Assembly: GCF_002754315.1 (NCBI RefSeq)
Contig: NZ_PEFE01000001.1
Coordinates: 1,116,001 to 1,180,000, forward strand
Source of the DNA: Flavobacterium sp. 11
Lineage (GTDB): Bacteria > Bacteroidota > Bacteroidia > Flavobacteriales > Flavobacteriaceae
DNA length: 64,000 nucleotides
Direction of reading: 5' to 3'
In this document: in pieces, positions 43,533-52,515 of the stretch
Layout: the number at the start of each line of letters is the position of its first letter
How positions within the stretch are numbered: position 1 is the first letter of the stretch
Program-made: the position numbers and the translations under genes
The notes under the pieces: generated by a model
The model's input: the letters and a program-made list of their open reading frames with translations, nothing else
Databases searched by the model: none
What the model was told of the DNA's origin: nothing

Positions 43533-43727
43533 TTATTTGTTTTGCCCAGGAGCATAACGTTTAGCGCTTTTTCCGCCGTATATTTTTTTAGCTTGACCCG
43601 GAGGAAGTTTTTTAGCTTTATAAGTAGATCTGCTGGTTCCGGTGTGAATGCTACAGTTTGAAAATGAAACTGCAAATAGAATAACCATAACGCTTACGGC
43701 AAATCTTGAATTTTTAAATGTTCTCAT
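43533..43727 (-). CDS. Small lipoprotein with PPGQAKKIYG motif
   Basis: 64 residues. A signal peptide ends in a lipobox-like FSNC, leaving a short basic mature peptide with the repeated phrase LPPGQAKKIYGGKSAKRYAP. I recognise this as a small protein found in many Flavobacteria, sometimes labelled 'quinol oxidase subunit 4', a label with no visible support here. The function is unknown. It ends at a strong bidirectional terminator. Confidence 0.75.
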   Translation of the reverse strand: MRTFKNSRFAVSVMVILFAVSFSNCSIHTGTSRSTYKAKKLPPGQAKKIYGGKSAKRYAPGQNK

Positions 43728-43770
43728 AACTTGATTAGATTTTATCTGTTGCTAAAGTACGGATTAAAAA

Positions 43771-44337
43771 TTAAAATGAGTGAACTTCATTCGGGGTCAC
43801 ACAATAATCCAGTTTTACATCACCTTCAAAAACATCGGTAATCAGTTCTTCGGGGTCAAAAAAGGAAAGGCCAATTTTGATTACATCCGGTTTGCATTCT
43901 GATAAAAATTTATCGTAAAATCCTTTGCCGTACCCCACGCGATGTCCTTTTTTGTCGAAAGCCAAAAGCGGTACAAAAACCACATCAATTTTATGAGAAG
44001 GAACTTCAATGCCATCTACGGGTTCTGGGATATTGTATGCATTTTTCTTGATTCGGGTGTTGTCAGTCAATAGAAAATGAGTCATGTTTCGGGTTTCAAA
44101 ATCAGCTTTGGAAACAATAATCTCTTTGTCTTTTCCGGATAATAAGTGAAGAATGAATTCGGTATTGACTTCTTTTTGTTCTGTAATAGGTAAGAAAATA
44201 TGAAAATAAGTTTTCTCCCAAATAGGTAGTGTCAGTATTTTATTGGCTACAGCCAAACTCATTTCCTCAATTTCATTTTCGGAAAGTGCATTTCGTAAGG
44301 TTTTGGATTTGAGTCGCAATTCTTTTTTATTCTTCAT
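43771..44337 (-). CDS. 5-formyltetrahydrofolate cyclo-ligase
   Basis: Start set at the ATG giving MKNKKELRLKSKTLR; 188 residues, the family's usual size. Longer starts would lie deeper within the upstream gene. RHRVGYGKGFYDKFL-type motif (here GHRVGYGKGFYDKFL) is the ATP/substrate-binding signature. The enzyme converts 5-formyl-THF to methenyl-THF, recovering folate. It overlaps the upstream AstE-like gene by 11 bp and is likely co-translated with it. Confidence 0.92.
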   Translation of the reverse strand: MKNKKELRLKSKTLRNALSENEIEEMSLAVANKILTLPIWEKTYFHIFLPITEQKEVNTEFILHLLSGKDKEIIVSKADFETRNMTHFLLTDNTRIKKNAYNIPEPVDGIEVPSHKIDVVFVPLLAFDKKGHRVGYGKGFYDKFLSECKPDVIKIGLSFFDPEELITDVFEGDVKLDYCVTPNEVHSF

Positions 44338-45310
44338 CCTCTTCATTAGTGTTTGACATGTGGTAAATAGCATCGCCTTCGTAAACAATAGGGGAATGAT
44401 TGGCGTTGATTACGTAACCATCATTTGGTGCTTTAACTTTTCGCTCAAACTTTCCGTACGGATCAGTTATGGTGGCTAGAATTGTTCCCTTTTTTACAAA
44501 ATTACCAATAGTGTTATAATCGTGCAACAATCCGGAACATTTGGCTCTGATCCAGCCTGATTTTTCAATATAGATGGAAGGCGATTTTGGTTTGATTACA
44601 GTATGTTTTGGATCTAACATACCAAGGTGTGACAATAGGCGTTTTGCGCCATTAACTCCTTCATCGGCAACGGAATTATTAATGTCAAGTGATTTTCCGC
44701 CTTCAAAAAGTAACATTTTGACATCCATTCTTTCGCTTGAACTTCTAAATGACCCGATTATATTTCTGGAATATAAGGTAAATGGAGCATTAAATACATC
44801 TGCCAGTATTTTTAATTCGGCATTGCTATGAGCTATTCTAATTTGTGGTGCGTTGAAACGGCTTGCGCCACCGGCGTGAAAGTCAACGGCATATTCCACA
44901 ATTGGCATGATTTCGGCTAAAATATGGAACGCAAATCGACTGGCCAATGAACCGGTTTTACTTCCTGGAAAAACTCGGTTTAAATCCCTTCCGTCTGGAA
45001 ATTCTCTCGATTTGTTGACAAATCCGTACACGTTGATTATTGGAATACAAATGATTGTACCTTTTTTTGGTCGGTTTATTTTTTTGTGAATGAGTTGTCT
45101 TACGATCTCGACGCCGTTAATTTCATCTCCATGAATTCCTGCTGAGAAAAGTACCACGGGACCATCAATTTTAGACCGTCTAACAATAACGGGGATGTTC
45201 AGTTTTGTTGTGGTGTGTAGTCTGGCAATTTCGACATTGATAGTTTTGCTCTCTCCGGGAATAATGCTTTCGCCGAAAATTACGATTGGTGTGGTATTGG
45301 TTTTTATCAT
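44327..45310 (-). CDS. Succinylglutamate desuccinylase/aspartoacylase-family protein
   Basis: 327 residues, an M14-like zinc hydrolase. GIHGDEINGVEIVRQL contains the His and Glu zinc ligands, DFHAGGASRFNAPQIR the second His, and the C-terminal ~80 residues form a beta-rich domain (KSGWIRAKCSGLLHDYNTIG). Relatives in Bacteroidetes often neighbour RimK-type ligases, but none is seen here. The substrate is not determined. It precedes the folate cyclo-ligase gene. Confidence 0.9.
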   Translation of the reverse strand: MIKTNTTPIVIFGESIIPGESKTINVEIARLHTTTKLNIPVIVRRSKIDGPVVLFSAGIHGDEINGVEIVRQLIHKKINRPKKGTIICIPIINVYGFVNKSREFPDGRDLNRVFPGSKTGSLASRFAFHILAEIMPIVEYAVDFHAGGASRFNAPQIRIAHSNAELKILADVFNAPFTLYSRNIIGSFRSSSERMDVKMLLFEGGKSLDINNSVADEGVNGAKRLLSHLGMLDPKHTVIKPKSPSIYIEKSGWIRAKCSGLLHDYNTIGNFVKKGTILATITDPYGKFERKVKAPNDGYVINANHSPIVYEGDAIYHMSNTNEEDEE

Positions 45311-45402
45311 AGATTCTTGAAAAGATAAAAATAACGATAATAACGAATTAGAAACTAAAATTCTGATAAAAATTTAGCAAGAAAGATTTCAAGAATATTG
45401 AT

Positions 45403-45433
45403 TTGTATTTCGGGATTTTAGAGATTAACTTTG
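45403..45433 (+). promoter_or_regulatory. Promoter of uvrC
   Basis: TTG (45403-45405), 20 nt, TAACTTTG (45426-45433). The -7 box ends only 4 bp before the ATG at 45438, so the transcript may have little or no leader. Confidence 0.55.
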
Positions 45434-45437
45434 TTAC

Positions 45438-47237
45438 ATGAATCCAACAACTTTAGCCTTACAAATCCAAACCTTGCCGGACGGTCCCGGCGTATATCAA
45501 TATTACGATAAGGAAGGGAAGATTTTGTATGTGGGCAAAGCCAAAAACATAAAAAAAAGAGTTGCTTCGTATTTTAATAAAATTCATGATACGGCCAAAA
45601 CCAATGTGCTCGTAAAGAAAATTGTCACCATAAAACACATTGTGGTTCCTACGGAGACCGATGCCCTTTTATTGGAAAACAACTTGATAAAAACCTTGCA
45701 GCCGCGTTATAACGTTTTGTTGCGAGATGATAAAAGCTACCCGTGGTTGTGTATCAAGAAAGAACCTTTTTCGCGCATTTTCGCAACCCGAAGAATGGTC
45801 AAAGACGGGTCGGAATATTTTGGACCGTATACCAGTTTCAAAACGGTAAGCACTATTTTGGAGCTGATAAAAGAATTGTATCCGCTGCGAACTTGTAACT
45901 ATGATTTGAGTAAAAGCAATATCGAAAGCGGAAAATTCAAGGTTTGTCTCGAATACCATATTGGGAATTGCATGGGGCCTTGTGAAGGTCACGAAACCTT
46001 AGAAAATTACCAAAAGCAAGTTGATGCGATTCGCGAAATTTTGAAAGGAAATTTCAAAGAAAGCATGAAGGATTTCAAGCGCGTCATGACCAATCTGGCC
46101 GCCGATATGCATTTTGAGGAAGCCCAAAAAATAAAAGAGAAAATAGAAGTTCTTGAAAACTACCAATCGCGTTCTACAATAGTAAATCCAAAAATCACCA
46201 ATATTGATGTCTTTTCGATAGTTTCGGATGAAAGTGCGGCGTATGTGAATTTCCTGCAAATTTCTCACGGTTCGATTATTCGTTCGCACACGATGGAAAT
46301 CAAAAAGAAACTCGACGAAACCGACGAAGAATTATTAGAATTGGCTATTGTCGAATTGAGAGAACGTTTTCAATTGTTGTCACGAGAAGTGATTGTTCCG
46401 TTTCACGTTGACTTGGGTGAAAACATAAAAATTACCGTTCCACAATTGGGAGATAAAAAGCAAATTTTGGATTTGTCCATTCGAAATGCTAAATTTTACC
46501 GAATCGAACAGTTGAAACAACTGCAAATTGTAGATCCGGATCGACATACGAAAAGGATTATGGCGCAAATGCAAAAAGATTTGCGATTGCCGGTGGAGCC
46601 TAGACACATAGAATGTTTTGATAACTCAAATATTCAAGGAACAAATCCTGTTGCGGCCTGCGTAGTTTTTAAAGATGGAAAACCAAGCAAAAAAGATTAC
46701 CGCCATTTTAATATAAAAACGGTCGAAGGACCGGATGATTTCGCTTCGATGACCGAAGTAGTTTACAGAAGATACAAACGATTGCTGGATGAAAACGAAC
46801 CTTTGCCCAATTTGATAATTATTGACGGTGGGAAAGGGCAATTGTCATCGGCGTTGAAAAGTATTGATGAATTGGGATTACGAGGAAAGATTGCTATAAT
46901 TGGAATTGCCAAAAGACTGGAGGAGCTGTTTTATCCAGGGGATTCTATTCCGTTGTATTTAGACAAAAAATCAGAAACCTTGAAAGTAATCCAGCAATTG
47001 CGAAACGAAGCACACCGTTTTGGGATTACACATCACAGAGATAAAAGGAGTAAAGCAGCACTGAATTCTTCGATAGAAAGCATTCCTGGCATTGGAGAAA
47101 AAACGATGCTGACTTTAATTCAGCATTTTAAAAGTGTTAAAAGATTGAAATTAGCGTCAGAAAAAGAAATTTCGGACGTTATAGGTATGTCTAAAGCCAA
47201 AAAAATTACCGAATTTTACAAGGCTACAAATGAATGA
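45438..47237 (+). CDS. uvrC: Excinuclease ABC subunit C
   Basis: 599 residues, full length. The N-terminal GIY-YIG nuclease is at PDGPGVYQYYDKEGKILYVG (residues ~12-31). A UVR domain contacting UvrB follows at ~205-245 (MHFEEAQKIKEKIEVLENYQ). Then come the RNase H-like nuclease (IECFDNSNIQGTNPVAACVV) and a C-terminal helix-hairpin-helix pair (IPGIGEKTMLTLIQHFKSVK). UvrC makes both incisions in nucleotide excision repair. Confidence 0.97.
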   Translation: MNPTTLALQIQTLPDGPGVYQYYDKEGKILYVGKAKNIKKRVASYFNKIHDTAKTNVLVKKIVTIKHIVVPTETDALLLENNLIKTLQPRYNVLLRDDKSYPWLCIKKEPFSRIFATRRMVKDGSEYFGPYTSFKTVSTILELIKELYPLRTCNYDLSKSNIESGKFKVCLEYHIGNCMGPCEGHETLENYQKQVDAIREILKGNFKESMKDFKRVMTNLAADMHFEEAQKIKEKIEVLENYQSRSTIVNPKITNIDVFSIVSDESAAYVNFLQISHGSIIRSHTMEIKKKLDETDEELLELAIVELRERFQLLSREVIVPFHVDLGENIKITVPQLGDKKQILDLSIRNAKFYRIEQLKQLQIVDPDRHTKRIMAQMQKDLRLPVEPRHIECFDNSNIQGTNPVAACVVFKDGKPSKKDYRHFNIKTVEGPDDFASMTEVVYRRYKRLLDENEPLPNLIIIDGGKGQLSSALKSIDELGLRGKIAIIGIAKRLEELFYPGDSIPLYLDKKSETLKVIQQLRNEAHRFGITHHRDKRSKAALNSSIESIPGIGEKTMLTLIQHFKSVKRLKLASEKEISDVIGMSKAKKITEFYKATNE

Positions 47238-47311
47238 TTAATTTAGATTATTGATATTTGGGCAAATGATATTTGATCTTGCTAAATTCTATTACCACCA
47301 AATTGCTATTT

Positions 47312-49510
47312 ATGAAGAAAATCATGCTGTTACTGATTGTTTTTGCTAGTTTGACTGTGTTTTCGCAAGAGCAAAAGAAACCAAAAATTGGTTTAGTTTT
47401 AAGTGGCGGCGGAGCAAAAGGATTTGCTCATATTGGCGTTTTGAAAGTATTGGAAGAAGCGGGTGTCAAGATCGATTACATTGGTGGAACAAGTATGGGA
47501 GCAGTTATTGGCGGTCTTTACGCATCAGGTTATAATGCCAGCCAAATTGATTCTATTTTTCAAGCCACAAATTTTAATGAATTACTAAACGATTTCATTC
47601 CTAGATCTTCTAAAAATTTTTACGAAAAAAGAAATGACGAATTATACGCGCTCGTTTTGCCGTTTAACAAACTCAAAATAGGTATTCCGGAAGCATTGTC
47701 AAAAGGGATGTATAATTATAATTTATTGAGTAGAATTACCAGAAATGTCAGGCACATAAGGGATTTTAATAAACTTCCAATTCCGTTTTTATGCATTGGA
47801 ACTAATATAGAAACTGGAGAACAGGTTTTACTGAATAAAGGAAATCTGGCGCAGGCTATGATTGCGAGTTCTGCATTTCCATCTTTGTTTTCTCCTGTAG
47901 AAATTGACGGGAAATTGCTTGTAGATGGAGGTGTCATTAATAATTATCCAATTGAGGAGGTTCGTAAATTAGGCGCAGAAATTATCATAGGAGTTGATGT
48001 TCAGGATGATTTATTAGACAGAAACCAGCTTAAAGATGCAACGAGAATTTTGGTTCAAATTACAAATCTTCAATCCATTGAAAGGATGAAGAAAAATGTA
48101 AAACAAACCGATGTCTATATAAAACCGGATATTAAAAATTATGGCGTAGTATCTTTTGATAAAGGAAAGGAAATCATCAGGAAAGGAGAAGAAGCTACGT
48201 TCTCTGTTTATGAAAAAATTAAATTATTGGTTGATGATTCCAATCCGTACAGGAAACCGAATCTAAAATTAGCATCAGACAGCTTGCAAATTGTGGATAT
48301 CAATAGCAATGAATTAGATAATTATACCAAAGAATATGTGATTGGTAAATTAAGGTTTAAGCCAGGAGTAAAAACCTGTTACGATGATTTGCTGAAGGGA
48401 ATAAATAATATAAACGCAACTCAAAACTTCAGTGCTATATCTTATTCATTAGATGAAAATAAAAATGGGGATGATTTAAATTTAACGTTAAAAGAAAACC
48501 CTTCAAAGACATATTTGAAATTTGGATTGCATTATGACAATTTATTCAAGAGTGCCGTTTTGATTAATCTAACCCATAAAAAAACGTTTTTTAAGAATGA
48601 CAGAACTTCGCTGGATATCGTTTTGGGAGATAATATCAGGTATAATTTAGATTATTATATAGAGAATGGATTTAATTTGAGTTTTGGTTTCAAATCACAG
48701 TTCAATCAATTTAATAGAAATGTTGCCAAAGAAATTAGCAGTTTAGATTTAGGCGCTTTGGGTATAAATGCGATTAATGTAGATTTTCACGACTTGACAA
48801 ATCAGGCTTATTTTCAATCGCTGTTTGTTCAGAAATTTTTAATTGGTGGAGGAATTGAATTGAAATATCTGAAAATAAAGTCCGAGACATTGGCCAATAC
48901 GGATCCGGTAATTGACAACAGTAATTACTTAAGTCTTTTTGGTTATATGAAATTTGACTCTTTTGATAATAAATATTTTCCCAAAAAAGGATGGTATTTC
49001 TCAGGAGATATACAATCGTATTTGGTGTCTTCAAATTACACAGGAGATTTTCAACCTTTTTCTATTGCAAAAGCTGATTTTGGAGTAGCTGCGACACTTT
49101 TTAAAAATGCTACGGTAAAATTGAATACAGATGCTGGTTTCTCCTTTGGGAATGAAAGCGTTTCTTTTTTCAATTTTATTTTGGGAGGTTACGGATACAA
49201 TCCTATAAATAATTTCAAATATTTTTATGGGTATGATTATTTGAGCATTGCGGCGAACAGCTACATAAAATCAACAGGAACTATTGATTATGAATTTTAT
49301 AAGAACAATCATTTCAATTTTTCGGCAAACTTTGCTAATGTTGGAGACAGGATTTTCGAAACGGTAGATTGGATTTCAATCCCAAAATATTCAGGTTATG
49401 CAGTAGGTTATGGTCTGGAAACGGTAATTGGACCTATAGAAGTAAAACATTCCTGGTCTCCGGAAAATGCAAAAGGATATACTTGGTTTAGTATCGGGTT
49501 TATGTTTTAA
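47312..49510 (+). CDS. Patatin-like phospholipase fused to an outer-membrane beta-barrel
   Basis: Start set at the ATG giving MKKIMLLLIVFASLTVFSQ; 732 residues. The patatin domain (~25-220) has GGGAKGFAHIG (oxyanion loop), GGTSMGAV (Ser nucleophile) and DGGVINNYP (Asp). A POTRA-like linker (~310-370) follows, then a ~16-strand Omp85/surface-antigen barrel ending KGYTWFSIGFMF. This layout is that of type Vd autotransporters such as PlpD, except that here the enzyme may stay attached to the surface. Confidence 0.93.
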   Translation: MKKIMLLLIVFASLTVFSQEQKKPKIGLVLSGGGAKGFAHIGVLKVLEEAGVKIDYIGGTSMGAVIGGLYASGYNASQIDSIFQATNFNELLNDFIPRSSKNFYEKRNDELYALVLPFNKLKIGIPEALSKGMYNYNLLSRITRNVRHIRDFNKLPIPFLCIGTNIETGEQVLLNKGNLAQAMIASSAFPSLFSPVEIDGKLLVDGGVINNYPIEEVRKLGAEIIIGVDVQDDLLDRNQLKDATRILVQITNLQSIERMKKNVKQTDVYIKPDIKNYGVVSFDKGKEIIRKGEEATFSVYEKIKLLVDDSNPYRKPNLKLASDSLQIVDINSNELDNYTKEYVIGKLRFKPGVKTCYDDLLKGINNINATQNFSAISYSLDENKNGDDLNLTLKENPSKTYLKFGLHYDNLFKSAVLINLTHKKTFFKNDRTSLDIVLGDNIRYNLDYYIENGFNLSFGFKSQFNQFNRNVAKEISSLDLGALGINAINVDFHDLTNQAYFQSLFVQKFLIGGGIELKYLKIKSETLANTDPVIDNSNYLSLFGYMKFDSFDNKYFPKKGWYFSGDIQSYLVSSNYTGDFQPFSIAKADFGVAATLFKNATVKLNTDAGFSFGNESVSFFNFILGGYGYNPINNFKYFYGYDYLSIAANSYIKSTGTIDYEFYKNNHFNFSANFANVGDRIFETVDWISIPKYSGYAVGYGLETVIGPIEVKHSWSPENAKGYTWFSIGFMF

Positions 49511-49549
49511 TTGTAATTTAATTCAATAATAATTCCGATATTTGTTATC

Positions 49550-49615
49550 ATGAAAACAACTTGGAGCGGTTTATTAGGATATCTGCAATTTCTCATCAAG
49601 AGGAATCCTGAATAA
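49550..49615 (+). CDS. Possible 21-residue peptide upstream of hmgA
   Basis: In the 188-bp gap before hmgA an ATG opens a 21-codon frame (begins MKTTWSGLLGYLQFLIKRN). A near-consensus -7 box (GATATTTG) lies just upstream. Neither family nor function is recognisable, and chance is a real possibility. Confidence 0.2.
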   Translation: MKTTWSGLLGYLQFLIKRNPE

Positions 49616-49698
49616 ATTGCATTTTTTTGATTTAATTAAATAAGTTTAGTTCAATACAACTTTAAACTTTTAAACTTTAACTTTTAAGCAAAAAAATC

Positions 49699-50856
49699 AT
49701 GCCTTTATACCATAAATTGGGGAATTTCCCCCAAAAAAGACACACACAATTTGAAAAACCAAATGGCGGTTTATACTACGAACAGCTTTTTGGAACAGAA
49801 GGTTTTCACGGCCATTCCTCATTATTATATCATGTTCACAGACCAACACAGGTAAAGGAAATTCTAAAATCCTATTCGGTTGAGCCGAAAATTGCTATTG
49901 GAAAAAACATAAAATCATTGTTATTAAAAGGATTTGAGTTAAAACCTGAAGATGATTTTCTGGACAGTCGCAAACCGATGTTAGTCAATAAAGATTGTAC
50001 GATAGGATTGGCTGCGCCAAGACAATCGTTGCGCAACTATTTCTATAAAAATGCCGATGCCGATGAAATGATTTTCATTCACAAAGGAAAAGGAAAATTG
50101 CGCACCATGATGGGAAATATTCCTTTCGAATATGGTGATTACTTGATTATTCCTCGCGGAATGATTTATCAAATTGATTTTGAAACAGCCGAAAATAGAC
50201 TTTTCTATGTAGAATCATTTGCGCCATTTTATACGCCAAAACGTTATAAGAATGAATCAGGTCAGCATTTAGAGCATTCACCATTTTGCGAGCGCGACTT
50301 TATTTTGCCAACAGAATTAGAAACCCACGATGAAAAAGGAGATTTTCTAATCAAAATCAAAAAAGAAGGAATGATTCATGAATTTGTTTACGCCACGCAT
50401 CCCTTTGATGTAGTAGGTTGGGACGGATATAATTTTCCTTATGGATTCAGCATTCACAATTTTGAGCCTATAACAGGCCGCGTGCACCAGCCGCCGCCGG
50501 TTCATCAAACATTTGAAACGTCAACATTTGTAGTTTGTTCGTTCTGTCCACGATTATACGATTACCACCCAAAAGCAATTCCGGCGCCTTACAATCACAG
50601 TAATATTGATAGTGATGAGGTTTTGTATTACGTAGATGGCGATTTTATGAGCCGCAACAATATCGAGCAAGGACACATTACATTGCATCCAAAAGGGATT
50701 CCGCACGGACCCGCGCCAGGAGCAATGGAGCGTAGTATTGGTCAAACCATAACACATGAATTAGCCGTAATGGTGGATACATTTCGCCCATTAATGGTAA
50801 CCGAAGAAGCTATGGGATTAGACGATGGTCAGTATTACAAATCTTGGGTAGAGTAA
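49699..50856 (+). CDS. hmgA: Homogentisate 1,2-dioxygenase
   Basis: 385 residues, somewhat shorter than the ~430-residue classical enzyme but typical of Bacteroidetes. Iron-ligand and substrate motifs are visible as HNFEPITGRVHQPPPVHQTF, NHSNIDSDEVLYYVDGDF and ITLHPKGIPHGPAPGAMERS. It opens the homogentisate ring to maleylacetoacetate in tyrosine breakdown. HPPD, which makes homogentisate, is encoded 203 bp downstream; a hairpin repeat lies between the two. Confidence 0.95.
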   Translation: MPLYHKLGNFPQKRHTQFEKPNGGLYYEQLFGTEGFHGHSSLLYHVHRPTQVKEILKSYSVEPKIAIGKNIKSLLLKGFELKPEDDFLDSRKPMLVNKDCTIGLAAPRQSLRNYFYKNADADEMIFIHKGKGKLRTMMGNIPFEYGDYLIIPRGMIYQIDFETAENRLFYVESFAPFYTPKRYKNESGQHLEHSPFCERDFILPTELETHDEKGDFLIKIKKEGMIHEFVYATHPFDVVGWDGYNFPYGFSIHNFEPITGRVHQPPPVHQTFETSTFVVCSFCPRLYDYHPKAIPAPYNHSNIDSDEVLYYVDGDFMSRNNIEQGHITLHPKGIPHGPAPGAMERSIGQTITHELAVMVDTFRPLMVTEEAMGLDDGQYYKSWVE

Positions 50857-50951
50857 TTAGGAGCTATTTCCTGCTGTACGCTTTATCTTTTTCTGGTCTC
50901 GTTAAAAAACGAGACCAGAAAAAGGATGCCGCTTCCATCAGGGCTAGGACT
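50857..50951 (+). repeat. Dispersed hairpin repeat, copy 2 (GGAGCTATTT family)
   Basis: Begins TTAGGAGCTATTTCCTGCTG right after the hmgA stop codon. A 17-bp perfect stem pairs 50887-50903 with 50908-50924 around an AAAA loop, and the unit ends with CTTCCATCAGGGCTA (50932-50946). The distance from stem to this end motif (7 nt) is the same as in copy 1 at 1137-1252. Confidence 0.8.
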
Positions 50952-51059
50952 TTAGAGTAAATAACAACATTTTTTAAAATTAATAAATCCGCGTAAATCT
51001 AATGTAGTACCATCAACGGCGTTACAGAATTAGAGTTACCGAATCAAAAAATAAATACC

Positions 51060-52220
51060 ATGTCAAAAGAAGTAAAATCAGTAGAATACGGACTAGAAAA
51101 AATATTTGAAGGAGCACAAGATTTCCTTCCGTTATTAGGAACCGATTATGTAGAATTCTACGTAGGAAACGCAAAACAATCGGCACATTATTATAAAACT
51201 GCTTTTGGTTACCAGTCATTGGCGTATGCCGGATTAGAAACAGGAGTAAAAGACAGAACATCTTATGTGCTAAAACAAGATAAGATCCGCATTGTATTAA
51301 CCACGCCATTAACACAAGATTCTCCTATACACGATCATTTGAGAAAACATGGTGATGGAGTAAAAGTAGCGGCACTTTGGGTAGAAGATGCCACAAGTGC
51401 GTACGAAGAAACAATGAAACGTGGCGCCCGTTCTTTCATGGAACCTACAGTGGAGAAAGATGAATTTGGAGAAGTGATACGTTCGGGGATTTATACTTAC
51501 GGCGAAACAGTTCACATTTTTGTAGAGCGCAAAAACTATACTGGTGTTTTCTTGCCTGGTTATAAGGAGTGGAAATCTGATTACAATCCAGAACCAACTG
51601 GCTTAAAATACATAGACCACATGGTAGGAAATGTGGGTTGGAACGAAATGAATACTTGGGTTAAGTTCTATGAAGACGTCATGGGATTTGTGAATTTCCT
51701 TTCTTTTGATGACAAACAAATCAATACCGAATATTCAGCGTTGATGAGTAAAGTGATGTCTAATGGAAACGGAAGAATCAAATTTCCAATCAATGAACCT
51801 GCCGAAGGAAAGAAAAAATCACAAATAGAGGAATATTTGGACTTTTATGGCGGACCTGGAATTCAGCATATCGCTATTGCAACGGATGATATTATCAAAA
51901 CCGTATCGCAATTGAAAGCAAGAGGAATCGAATTTTTATCTGCTCCTCCGCATACCTATTACGAAGCAATTCCGGAACGATTGGGAGACCACATGAAAAT
52001 GATGAAAGAGGATTTGAACGAAATCGAAAAACTGGCCATTATGGTTGATGCCGATGAAGAAGGATATTTACTGCAAATATTTACAAAACCGGTACAAGAC
52101 AGACCAACCTTGTTTTTTGAAATTATACAAAGAATGGGAGCCAAAGGATTTGGTGCAGGTAACTTTAAAGCGCTATTTGAATCAATCGAGAGAGAACAGC
52201 AATTACGAGGAACGTTGTAA
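51060..52220 (+). CDS. hppD: 4-hydroxyphenylpyruvate dioxygenase
   Basis: 386 residues with two VOC (glyoxalase-fold) repeats. The C-terminal repeat holds the iron site: His in YIDHMVGNV, His in IQHIAIATDD and Glu in TLFFEIIQRMG. GFGAGNFKALFESIEREQ is the C-terminal helix that closes the active site. The enzyme turns 4-hydroxyphenylpyruvate into homogentisate. With hmgA just upstream, the two central tyrosine-degradation steps are together. Confidence 0.96.
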   Translation: MSKEVKSVEYGLEKIFEGAQDFLPLLGTDYVEFYVGNAKQSAHYYKTAFGYQSLAYAGLETGVKDRTSYVLKQDKIRIVLTTPLTQDSPIHDHLRKHGDGVKVAALWVEDATSAYEETMKRGARSFMEPTVEKDEFGEVIRSGIYTYGETVHIFVERKNYTGVFLPGYKEWKSDYNPEPTGLKYIDHMVGNVGWNEMNTWVKFYEDVMGFVNFLSFDDKQINTEYSALMSKVMSNGNGRIKFPINEPAEGKKKSQIEEYLDFYGGPGIQHIAIATDDIIKTVSQLKARGIEFLSAPPHTYYEAIPERLGDHMKMMKEDLNEIEKLAIMVDADEEGYLLQIFTKPVQDRPTLFFEIIQRMGAKGFGAGNFKALFESIEREQQLRGTL

Positions 52221-52328
52221 AAAAGCATTATTTTTACATATTGTGAAAAAATAACCGATGAACAGCGTGTTTTTTTGTAAATGTTGTGTTAAACTTTATT
52301 TTTCACTAAAATAACTGAATTTGTTAGC

Positions 52329-52336
52329 TACCTTTG
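52329..52336 (+). promoter_or_regulatory. -7 box of a candidate small RNA
   Basis: TACCTTTG, an exact TAnnTTTG, about 5 nt before the presumed RNA start. It lies 180 bp ahead of the next gene and is separated from it by a terminator. Confidence 0.6.
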
Positions 52337-52340
52337 CACT

Positions 52341-52453
52341 CGCAAAAAGGGAAGGGGTGGTTTCCTTCCTGATTTCATATAAATTTCATAGTTTATAGTT
52401 TTTTGGTTAGTTAATAGCATAAAAACTCAGTCATTATTTGACTGAGTTTTTTT
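52341..52453 (+). ncRNA. Candidate small RNA between hppD and the DUF3108 gene
   Basis: A -7 box at 52329-52336 and a strong terminator at 52421-52453 frame about 113 nt without a credible coding frame. Near the 5' end GGGAAGG and CCTTCC can pair (GGAAGGGGTGGTTTCCTTCC, 52350-52369), giving a stem-loop. The remainder is AU-rich up to the terminator stem. A second, independent promoter for the next gene lies just after. I cannot match it to a known RNA family. Confidence 0.5.
52421..52453 (+). terminator. Intrinsic terminator of the candidate small RNA
   Basis: AAAAACTCAGTCA (52421-52433) pairs with TGACTGAGTTTTT (52439-52451), followed by T. Confidence 0.9.
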
Positions 52454-52468
52454 GTTTTAATATATTTG
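52438..52468 (+). promoter_or_regulatory. Promoter of the DUF3108-kynA-M23 operon
   Basis: TTG (52438-52440), 20 nt, TATATTTG (52461-52468). The -33 box falls within the preceding terminator stem. Confidence 0.6.
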
Positions 52469-52515
52469 GAACAAAATTTGCTATTAGAGTCAATAAATTG
52501 ACGAATAAAGTAATG

